Shown: piece after piece, positions 35,594-45,500 of the stretch
How positions within the stretch are numbered: the first letter of the stretch is position 1
How the letters are laid out: each line of letters begins with the position of its first letter
From: Symsagittifera roscoffensis
Taxonomy: Eukaryota; Xenacoelomorpha; Acoela; Convolutidae
Direction of reading: 5' to 3'
DNA length: 64,000 nucleotides
NCBI RefSeq assembly: GCF_963678635.1
Contig: NC_087065.1
Coordinates: forward strand, 78,001,396 to 78,065,395
Program-made: the position numbers and the translations under genes
Notes under the pieces: model-generated
What the model saw: the letters and a program-made list of their open reading frames with translations, nothing else
The model's database searches: none
Told to the model about the DNA's origin: nothing

Positions 35594-35897
35594 GTGGTAA
35601 GGTAACTAATGCTGTACACTCAGTTGAAAACAGATGTAGTTGAAAGAGTGAATTTAGTCTTTGAAACTAAGTTCTTGTCTTTTCTACTTTCATCGGTTCC
35701 TTGAACCAGCTCATGGTTCCGTATCTTTGTACGCAGAGCTCAATAACAACTGAAATAAGTCGATTTGATGTTCAACACCCAAATTACCTTGATACTAAGT
35801 TACTAACAATATAATTACAGATAACAATATGAGTCCCAAGGTTAGTGTGCAGCGAGGTCAACAATATTACTGCACACGCACTATGTGATGTACCACA
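35593..35897 (-). repeat. Probable 5' LTR of the Ty3/gypsy remnant, 305 bp
   Basis: Bounded by TGTGGTA and TACCACA, exact inverted ends with the TG...CA form of LTRs, and placed directly before gag. The second LTR is missing, so the call rests on ends and position. The gag frame abuts it unusually closely, with no obvious primer site between. Confidence 0.5.
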
Positions 35898-35934
35898 AGA
35901 GGTAGGACTTAATACAAAATTAAGAGCCAGTTAT

Positions 35935-35966
35935 CGCCGCAAAGCGGCGACGCGCGCATAGCGCGC
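35935..35966. repeat. Two adjacent perfect GC hairpins
   Basis: CGCCGC-AAA-GCGGCG (35,935-35,949) and GCGCGC-ATA-GCGCGC (35,952-35,966) sit two bases apart in otherwise AT-rich DNA, just outside the Ty3/gypsy remnant. Each has a 6-bp stem and 3-base loop. A GGCGGCC block follows. Confidence 0.85.
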
Positions 35967-36596
35967 CCACCGGCGGCCTTAAACCGGACTGTTTAGTATT
36001 GGACTGTTTTTTATGGGATTGTTTTGTATATGCACCAAAAAAAACATAATTTGAGCAATTTCAAAAATTGCCCCAATCTACCTTTATATACTAGGCCAAT
36101 TGAAAAACTCTGAAAAGCATACTTTCAACGCCCCTAAATTTGGGAAGAAAGCACGCACGCAGTAAATATTTAAAAACTTGATAGAAGGGGCAACATGGTT
36201 CCTCAAATTTGTGTTGCTGTTAAACGGCTTTTGAAAATGACGGATTCATTCGATAGGCGTGTTTTATTCTCCAGACACATTTTGACCTTTTAATTCGCAA
36301 TTTTTGAGAAAAAAGTTTACTAAAGATTAAAAAATATTAAAATCCAGGGCTCAAAATAAAGAAAAATACTTTTGACTATCCGTTTTTGAAAAGTTATGAT
36401 ATTGAGTTTGAAACTACTTTGGCAACTATGTTTCGAATTGGGATAAGTAACATGCAATATGCTTTGCTCAATGGAATCAAAAACGGCGAATTAAATTATT
36501 CCTAAGTGAATTCCAGTAAGCAGACGTCTGGAAGTTTTCTCTGACTGTTACCTTAACAGACTGAAAACTATTCACTTTTAAATCAACATAGCGTGC

Positions 36597-36614
36597 GGGG
36601 GGGGGGGGGGGGGG
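36597..36614. repeat. 18-base G homopolymer
   Basis: An uninterrupted G run in AT-rich noncoding DNA. It can form a quadruplex and its exact length is uncertain in any assembly. Confidence 0.9.
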
Positions 36615-36810
36615 TGAAATTTAAGTTTTTATTTGAAGCATTTTCGAAGCTTTTCTCTATCAAGTTTTTTGATCGGCTTTAAAAGACACTTGGAACACAC
36701 CGGGCGTCAACCTAATACGAGTAGCTTTGTTTGCTCTACATTTTTACGAATGATTTAGAAAACATTCTCAAACGATAACAAGACTGCTCGTATCAGGGCA
36801 AAGCTCTGCA

Positions 36811-37309
36811 TGTTCCGACTGCCTTTTAAGGTTTATGGAGCAGTAATAACATTAAAAATTCAATGAAATAAAACAAAATGAAAATTTTTGCTTTCTAAAA
36901 TTTAATTTTTTTAAATGAAAATCATCACCCCCACGCCATATAAAGTACAAAAGGATAGATTTCGCTCTTTGTAACAAAGCAATTATGGCAAATAAACATC
37001 TTTTAACCAATTTGGAACGATTTCTAAGACGGATTAACTCTCCGCTTACGCGTTAATAGCGCGAAATATTTCGCGCGTTAATTGTCCCAAATTGGCCAAA
37101 ATGCCAATCTTTAAACCCCCGTAACTTTACGAAAAAAGATCAGAGGTGAAATATCTTTTCAAATTTGAGCTCAGGACAACAATACTTTTCGAATGATATA
37201 AAAAAATTCCGTCAAAAATGGCTAGTTAAAAAGTCAAAATTTGTCTGAAGAAAAATAAGCCCACCCCGAGCACAAATATTCCGTTACTTTCGTATCGAAA
37301 GTCGGAACA
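36811..37309. mobile_element. MITE-like repeat, copy 3
   Basis: 499 bases from TGTTCCGACT to AGTCGGAACA, same middle as copy 1 including GCGTTAATAGCGCG and GCGCGTTAATTGTCCC. The left stem CAGGGCAAAGCTCTG is present. A more diverged copy lies at about 38,100-38,550 (GTTCTGACTG..., ATCGCGCGTTAATT), and a fragment at 63,385-63,520. Confidence 0.65.
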
Positions 37310-38800
37310 AAAGGACAACGTAGAAAGGACAATAGCACAAAAAATGCTATTGCTAAAAATTTATAATTCTTCAAAAACTTCGAAGAATCGGATAAAGATT
37401 TTGCAATTCAGATTCAAGTTAGCAAAAAACAATTGAACCTCAGTAACTTTTCATCTCTCCAATGAAAAATAGCTGGACATAAATGGCTGTCAAGCAATTT
37501 TCGAAGCGTAATAGTATCTTCTGATTTATAATTTTCTTTGATTACCTCCAAAAAATCAAATTTTGAAATTTAGTTTTTTATCGAAAAGTGTTTCAGGTCT
37601 TCTTATAATTTTTTCCCCAAATTTTAAACTTTTTTAAAAATTATGTTTGCCGTTTTTGTGCTTATCTTTGTAAAAGGTTTGCAAAATGCACATCTGAGGA
37701 GTTCTCGTTGGAAAAAAGTCTGTTTTGACCAGTTCTCATTGGAAAAAAAAGTCAAAACAAGCCAGACACCAGCTGCAAATTTTTTGATTTTTTTCTAAGT
37801 GAATTGATAGGCCGGAAGATAATAAAACGCTTCAAAATTTGCTTGGCAACAAATTATATGCAGCAAATTTTGAACAAGCAGCTTTACCAGTCATTTTTTG
37901 CTTATTTTGAGTTTGAATAGAACAATCTTAATCCTGATTTTTTGAAATCGTTAGAAAGAATGTGATTTGACGCATCCGTTTTACTATGATAACTCAAGTC
38001 TAACTAAATAACAGTTTTAACAATTGCTTGTTTTGAACAGTCATAATTTTTCTTGCTCTTTGAGAATGATCTTGACAGCAATTTTAACATTACAGAGTTC
38101 GCAAGAATGCTTGTATGAGGCCAAAACTTTAAAAGTTCTGACTGTCTTCTCAGACTGTTCAAAGAATTTTTGGAGTGAAAAACTCTCTAAACACGCTCGA
38201 AAATTGAGAAAAATTCAAAAAAAAACATTTAAATTCAACCAGTTTACCTACTTTGATTCGTTCAAAGTGAACTTTTGAAGTTGAATAGAACTGATTTTGA
38301 GATTGAATTCAAATGAACTCCTGAAATGAGCATCTGCGTCTGGTTATGTATTAATAGGAGCAAATTGCTTGTTTGATGCCAATTTGGAATAAATTAAGTA
38401 GTCTGCGCTTTTATAGGACGAAGCATATCGCGCGTTAATTATTTCACATTGAATCATAATAAACTGCAAGTCTAAATGTCAGACCACGAAAACATTGGAA
38501 CAAATAACCCGAAAACAAATATTGCGTCATATCCTTTTAAAGTCGAAATAAGTGCATGCGTTTTCTCAAAACTATGGGAGTCTAAAAGCTGCCATTTCAC
38601 ATCCAACAATTTTGCGCATTTTTTGAAGTTAAGTTAGAGAAGGATTTTTGAAAATATATAAATAACACAAAAAAAATGAAAAGGAACTTTCGAAAAATTA
38701 ATAAAATTTTCAAATAATTCAATTTTTATTCAAAAATTGCAAGGGAGGGAGATAATACATCAGTTTCAACAAACACAATCATGCATTAATTATTTTAGAA
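37310..38800. other. AT-rich DNA with a diverged MITE-like copy
   Basis: No gene seen. From about 38,100 to 38,550 a decayed relative of the TGTTCCGACT repeat is visible. The 84-residue ORF at 38,024-38,278 overlaps its left end and is not protein-like. Confidence 0.45.
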
Positions 38801-38802
38801 AT

Positions 38803-38998
38803 AAGATTTTCAGACTCGTACTACATGTCAAAAATTTATGTCGCTTGAAGTTTTTCCGGTCAGTACGTTTTTTGCTATTGGACTGACTTAACATTAATTT
38901 TTTCTTTTGAGCTTCAAGCGACGTAAATTTTTGACATGTAGTAAGAATCTGAAAATCTTAAGTCAGTCCAATAGCAAAAAACGTACTGACCGGAAAAA
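38803..38998. repeat. Interlocked inverted repeats in the order A-B-A'-B'
   Basis: A (38,803-38,850, 48 bp) is the near-exact inverse of A' (38,912-38,959). B (38,851-38,890, 40 bp) is the exact inverse of B' (38,959-38,998). A directly abuts B, and A' directly abuts B'. In a simple palindrome the order would be A-B-B'-A'; here the arms cross. A 21-base spacer (38,891-38,911) separates the halves. A single strand can form either stem, or both only as a pseudoknot-type fold. No ORF is present. Confidence 0.9.
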
Positions 38999-39052
38999 CT
39001 GTTAGCAATGTTTCATTTTCGACAAAATTGTGACTGAAAGCGGCTTAAAAAT

Positions 39053-39404
39053 GAGGGCGGATCTTCAAAAAAAAAATTAAACGTTTTTGTGGACCTTAAT
39101 TTTGAGTTTCTGAGCTCTGTCAAATAACAAATAATTCCTTATTTTGAAAAAACTGTCCAAAAGAGATGTTTTTAGGCATTTTTCGCATAACTTTGACAAA
39201 AAAATTTTGCATTTTTTCGGCGCGCGGTCCCCTTACAAATTAAGAATATTTTGGTGCCGAGTGTGTCTTTAGAAAAAGTTTAGGGTCAGTCAGCCAAAAT
39301 TTGACATCTCAAAATAGTACAAAGGGGGATTCTTTTGGTCGGCAGGGGGTCGAATTTCTTAAGGAAAGCGTCCACCCTACCCCCCCCTTCCTAATCCGCC
39401 CCTG
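39053..39404 (+). mobile_element. TIR-type dispersed repeat, uninterrupted copy
   Basis: The reverse complement runs through both flanks of the BEL element without a gap at the insertion point, so it models the pre-insertion site. The left end has GGGCGGATCTTC; the right end has a C run and CCTAATCCGCCCCTG. About 350 bp, no coding capacity. Confidence 0.6.
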
Positions 39405-40900
39405 CTTCTACGCCCTTCTATGAAGACAAGACACACGTTTTTTACTTCAGCGTCTACCCCTTAAAATTCATTTAAAAACTATTCTGATCATTCTCGAATT
39501 ATTTATGAATTTTTCCAGAGGTTTTTTTGTAGTGGTCATTACTATTGGAAACTTGTGCAAATGATAATGGTTATTCATTTCATGGAATATTTTGTTTGCA
39601 AACTTAACAGCGCAACGTTCTGTGCAAATTTTTTTTTGCTCTGGAATTATTTTTTGAGACAATGAGCTCTGGTTGTTCATTTCTTTGAACAATCTGGCTT
39701 ATAAAATCAAGTAATTAAAACTTTTTTCCTGTGTTTATAGAACTGCTTAAAACCGCTTCTTAAACTCGATCACTATCATTGCAAAATTGAATGTGTTCAA
39801 GGCAGCTTTGACGTCTCAGGCGGTTTGCTTGTGATGCGGATGAATGGAGAGCAGACAAAAAGGGCGGGGTTGGCGGTGGCGGCGGACAGGTGGGTGCATT
39901 TGGTGGGAAGCAGACTGGACTGAAAGGAAGGGGAACAGGAAAGAGGATTGAGAGACGCAAAGTTATTAGATCTACTTAACAGATTAAATCAACAACTAGC
40001 AGGGCGCAATCTATCAAACGGCTTCCTCCCTTTACAATCACATTTCATGCCAACACAATGCTACGTCGGATTACATCGGGATTTGACAAAATTAACAGAT
40101 TTCCCTCATATTTTGATACTTCAAAAGTCAATCGAAAAGCAAAACCACTTTTAACTTCAATAGAGCCATCATGTAATTTTGTGACGTAAATTGAGAAATA
40201 AATCCTTTTCCTGAAAGTTTTCAAAATCAAATCTTCTTAGTAAAATGGATAAAATGAACTAATCTCTAAAACTGAAAACTGTTCTCCATAATTAACTGCC
40301 GGCCTTCACCATTTTGTTGATACCCCGGCAGTGCTAAAGCTTTATTATCAAAACCGACTATCAATAATTTATACTTTTTAATCGGCACTACAAAACCACA
40401 TTTGATTTGATTACACTATCTTGGGTTTCTATTTAAAAAATCAAATCAAAAGTTTGACGTTTACATTTCCAAGCAAATCTGATCCCTAATGCATAGAATC
40501 ATTTATTACTTATAGTGGCAAAAAGTCGTGTCTGTAGGTCACTGCAATCCAGAGACAAGTCTTTAAACATGTTCCTAATTGCAAGTGGAATCCACTTAGA
40601 AATTTTCCGTGGATTCCGCCTGCAAAAGCTTGCAGCGTAAAATTTGTCGGCATATTAGTTCTTTACGGATTCCGAAACGAGCGAAGATAGCTAATGTTCA
40701 AGATTGTGTAACTAAAAGCAATTCAGCAAATTGTAGGTGAAATCCGCAATTTTCAGCGGATTTTGCAAAATTGTAGTTTATACACAGCAGCGAAGTTTCG
40801 TTTTGTAAACACTAGCGAGAACACGACAAAAAGCAGTTTCATACGATGCATCAACAAAAAGTATAAATAAGTCTCGAATTAACAAAAATTCGGCTACGTC
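39405..40900. other. Noncoding DNA with one GC-rich block
   Basis: A G-rich block at 39,830-39,950 (GGGCGGGG, GGCGGTGGCGGCGG) stands out from AT-rich surroundings and could be a promoter-type island or a short exon. No frame with splice sites convinced me. The rest shows no gene. Confidence 0.35.
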
Positions 40901-40909
40901 TGTAATTCA

Positions 40910-40980
40910 AAACTGCGACCTCGAGATGTAGGGTAACAAACACTTACCACTCAGCCACGGGAGCTTATTAGTACATAGAA
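40910..40980 (-). other. tRNA-like fragment (box A present)
   Basis: On the - strand GCTCCCGTGGCTGAGTGGTAAG resembles the 5' half of a tRNA, with a box A of the form TRGCNNAGTGG. A weak box-B-like TTTTGAATTAC follows about 35 bases later. The 3' acceptor arm does not pair, so this is a tRNA-derived relic or SINE head, not a working tRNA gene. Confidence 0.35.
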
Positions 40981-41264
40981 GATAGAAAATTAAACACTCA
41001 ATTGAGTTTACTTGCTTTAAAAATAAATTATACCGAAAAATATCGAAGCATAGATTACATAAAGTCAATTGATATTTTCCGACAAACAAACAGAAAAAAA
41101 AGGAAAAAGATTAAATTGACTTGTCCTTTGTTTTGCATAGTTACATTTAGATAAGCAAACCTACACTTCACAAACACAAGCAAAATTAAATGGCAAACAG
41201 AGACTTACCAAACCAAGAAAAAAACTATGAAACAAACTAACAAGAAGCTTCGGAAAAAAATAAG

Positions 41265-41345
41265 CTGGCAACAGGGTTTCAAACACGAACCTTCGGATTC
41301 AGAAGCAATTGTCATCATAATTAAAGTAGCTGTCTACGCTATTAA
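41265..41345 (-). other. Possible tRNA-related relic (box-B-like)
   Basis: On the - strand CTTCTGAATCCGAAGG could be an anticodon arm and GTTTGAAACCCTGTTGCC a T-arm with acceptor end. No matching 5' acceptor arm is found. Another box-B-like GGTTCGAATCAC lies on the - strand near 41,607. Confidence 0.25.
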
Positions 41346-42565
41346 GTCGATTTTACATATCATCTCACGGCAAATCCCGAAACAGTTTAGCAGCGAATAA
41401 AAATTGCTAATATATGGCTTGCTAATGGACTAGAGCGCAAGAGTTGAGCCCAAATTAGGTCAAAAAAAGAACTCGCATTATAACACCAACAATTACTTTT
41501 TGTGCCGGCCATTGAAAGAGGGGAAGAACTTTGAACTGGTACAAAATCAAGTACCACAAACAATCATAGGGCTGTTTAAGTGATTTATCCTATTAACGCC
41601 CTTACAGCCGTGATTCGAACCACATTCAAAAAATTCAAAAAAGTTTTACCCGTATCGAAAAAAAACCGGAAATGAAACGAGCGAGCAGTCTTATTTTAAC
41701 TGCTTAAAAGTTTTTAAAAGCTTAAATTAAAACGTAAAATATTAGTTTTACTTGAGAAAAGTTAGTTTACCTCGAGTTATTTAGCGCCTATTTGAAATCA
41801 AAATTTTCAAAAATTCAAAAAACTGCAAAACTTTTTTAAAAAAATTTTTTGTTTCAAGTAACTTTTCCGGAAAAATGTTTTTAAATTTGCTTATTTTATT
41901 ATAAATGTCGAATATAACTAATCTCCAGTTTTTTGTTCAGCTCTTTTTATTATACCACGCCGAAAAAAAAAATTGGAAAAAAAAATTTGACGTATTGTTT
42001 TAAGACGGAATGCACCGTAACCGGCTAACTTTATTTAGTTGGAAATAGTCCATAAGTTCATAACTTTACGGTAATCAATTCTTTTATAAGCTTTGTAATT
42101 TTCAATTCGTTATATCAACCGAATTTTACGATCCCGAATCATTTGATGAAAAACATGAAAAACTGCAGTGAATGTTTTCGCAAGGAAGAGAAACATAGCA
42201 ATGAGACTTGATTTTAATTCTTCGATAGAAATACAACTGAGGCAATTTATTCTAGCTAGCTAAAATTTGGTTTTAAGAAAATCGTTCTAATCATTCAGGG
42301 CAAGTATTTGTGAATTAAATTGGTCTGTAGTTACCTGCCTCTATTTGTAATTTAAAGCATTTGTATAGTGAAATGTAGGCTTTTGAAAAATTTGAGAAAT
42401 GAGTTGTTTGCTGGTTGTGGTAAATAAATAGCATTCAAAAATTGAGCATTTTTTGTTTCTCAAGCAGTCCAAAAACCTCGATGTTTTCCGCAATTATAAT
42501 AGATTATATATAATCTAAAAAACATCGTTTTAGGATGAAGTTCGTTTTTCAGTTTTTGCAAATTT
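41346..42565. other. AT-rich DNA between tRNA-like relics and the satellite
   Basis: No ORF or RNA recognised. A palindromic AATTATAATAGATTATATATAATCT lies near 42,491. Sequence grades into the satellite from about 42,566. Confidence 0.4.
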
Positions 42566-45500
42566 AAAATCTTTTTGACTTTATTAACTCAATTTAAAAA
42601 TAGGTGTTTGTGGCTCTAGATTAAAAAAATTTTGATACGCGGAATCATACTCATTGTCCGCTCATTGTGTTCATTCGGAAAATTTATTAATGTTGAACAA
42701 AATTTTAAAATCTTTTGAATTAACTTGAAAAACAGGGGTCTGTGGCTCCAGATTATTAAGCTTTCGTTACGAGGAAGTCCTTTTCATTGTCAGCTCATTG
42801 TGTTCAATCAGAGAAAATTAATTATATTTAACAAATTTTAAAATCTTTTTGAAATAACCAACTCAAAACTCAATTTGAAAAACAGGGGTCTGTGGCTCCA
42901 GATTATTAAACTTTTGGTACGCGGAAGTCATACTCAATACCCGTTCATTATGTTCATTCGAAAATTTATTAATTTTGAACAAATTTTAGAATCTTTTTGA
43001 ATTAACTAACTCAATTTGAAAAACTGAGACCTGTGGCTCCAGATCATTCAACTTTTGTTACGCGGAAGTCATTTTCATTGCCAGCTCATTGTGTTCAATC
43101 AGAAATTTTTTTAATATTCAACAAATTTTAAATCTTTTTGAATTAACTAACTCAATTTGAAAAACAGGGGTCTGTGGCTCCAGATTATTAAACTTTTGTT
43201 ACGCGGAAGTCATTTTCATTGTCAGCTCATTGTGTTCAATCAGAAAACTTATTAATATTTAACAAATTTTAAAATTTTTTTGAATTAACTAACTCAATTT
43301 GAAAAACAGGGGTCTGTGGCCCAAGATTATTAAACTTTTGGTACGCGGAAGTCATACTTATTGTCAGCTCATTGAGTTCAATTCGAAAATTTATTAATTT
43401 GGACAAATTTTTAAATCTTTTTGAAATAACTAACTCAATGGAAAAAACAGGGGTCTGTGGCTCCAGATTATTGAACTTTGGGTACGCGGAAGTCATACTC
43501 ATAGCCCGTTCATTCGGACTTTTTTTTTTGATTTTGAACAAAATTTTAAATCTTTTTGAATTAACTAAATCAATTTGAAAAACAGGGGTCTGTGGCTCCA
43601 GATCATAAACTTTTGTTACGCGGAAGTCATTTTCATTGCCAGCTCATTGTGTTCAATCAGAAAATTTATTAATTTTTGACAAATTTTATATTTTTTTGAA
43701 TTAACCAACTCAATTTGAAAAACAGGGGTCTGTGGCGGAAGTCATTTTCATTGCCAGCTCATTGTGTTCAATCAGAAATTTTTTTAATATTCAACAAATT
43801 TTAAATCTTTTTGAATTAACTAACTCAATTTGAAAAACAGGGGTCTGTGGCTCCAGATTATAAAACTTTTGTTACGCGGAAGTCATTTTCATTGTCAGCT
43901 CATTGTGTTCAATCAGAAAACTTATTAATATTTAACAAATTTTAAAATTTTTTTGAATTAACTAACTCAATTTGAAAAACAGAGGTCTGTGGCCCAAGAT
44001 TATTAAACTTTTGGTACGCGGAAGTCATACTTATTGTCAGCTCATTGAGTTCAATTCGAAAATTTATTAATTTGGACAAATTTTTAAATCTTTTTGAAAT
44101 AACTAACTCAATGGAAAAAACAGGGGTCTGTGGCTCCAGATTATTGAACTTTGGGTACGCGGAAGTCATACTCATAGCCCGTTCATTCGGACTTTTTTTT
44201 TGATTTTGATTAAAATTTTAAATCTTTTTGAATTAACTAAATCAATTTGAAAAACAGGGGTCTGTGGCTCCAGATCATAAACTTTTGTTACAATTTGAAA
44301 AACAGAGGCCTGTGGCTCCAGATCATAAACTTTTGTTACGCGGAAGTCATTTTCCTTGTCAGCTTATTGCATTCAATCAGAAAATTTATTAATAGTTAAC
44401 AAATTTTAAATCTTTTTGAACTAACTAACTCAATTTGAAAAAACAGGGGTCTGTGGCTCCAGATTTTTAAACTTTTGTTACGCGGAAGTCATTTTCATTG
44501 TCAGCTCATTGTGTTCAATCAGAAAATTTATTAAAAGTTAACAAGTTTTTAAATCTTTATGAATTAACTAATTCAATTTGAAAAACAGGGGTCTGTGGCT
44601 GAAGATCATTAAGCTATGGTAAGCGGAAGTCATACTCATAGCCCGTTCATTGTGTTCATTCGAAATTTTATTAATTTTGAACAAATTTTAAATCTTTTTG
44701 AATTAACTAACTCAATTTGAAAAACAGGGGTCTGTGGCTCCAGATTATTATACTTTTGTTACGCGGAAGTAATTTTCATTGTCAGCTCATTGTGTTCAAT
44801 CAGAAAATTTATTAAAATTTAACAAATTTTTAAATCTTTTTGAATTCACTAATTCAATTTGAAAAACAGGGGTCTGTGGCTGAAGATCATTAAGCTATGG
44901 TAATCGGAAGTCATACTCATAGCCCGTCCATTGTGTTCATTCGAAATTTTATTAATATTTAACAAATTTTAAAATCTGTTTGAATTAACTAACTCAATTT
45001 GAAAAACAGGGAACTGTGGCTCCAGATTATTAAACTTTTGGTACGCGGAAGTCATACTCATAGCCCTTTCATTGTGTTCATTCGAAAATTTATTAATTTT
45101 GAACGAATTTTAAATCTTTTTGAATTAACTAACTCAATTTGAAAAACAGAGGCCTGTGGCTCCAGATCATAAAATTTTGGTACGCGTAAGACATTTTCAT
45201 TGTCAGCTCATTGTGTTCAATCAGAAAATTTATTAAAATTCAACAAATTTTAAAATCTTTTTGAATTAACTTACTCAAATTGAAAAACAGGGGTCTGGGC
45301 TCCAGATTATTAAACTTTTGCTACGCGGAAGTCATACTCATAGCCCGTTCACTGAGATGATTTCAAAAATTTATTATTATTTAACAAAATTTAAATATTT
45401 TTGAATCAAATAACTCAATTTGAAAAACAGGGGTCTGTGGCTCCAGATCAAAAACTTGTGTTACACGGAAGTCATTTTTATTGTCAGCTCATTGTGTTCA

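Larger units (their letters stand above)
33235..35897 (-). mobile_element. Decayed Ty3/gypsy element with RT/RNase H missing
   Basis: On the - strand the order is LTR (35,593-35,897), gag, CCHC region, aspartic protease, then directly an integrase core remnant and integrase C-terminal pieces to about 33,235. The whole RT/RNase H part is absent between about 33,900 and 33,940. No 3' LTR was found at the left end. Gag and protease survive with few breaks, whereas integrase is frameshifted. Confidence 0.85.

Noticed and set aside
39948-40154. 68-residue ORF on the + strand
   Set aside because: No splice sites, domain or composition change; likely chance.
40910-41345. tRNA genes
   Set aside because: Box A or box B is present but acceptor arms do not pair in either case, so only relics are claimed.
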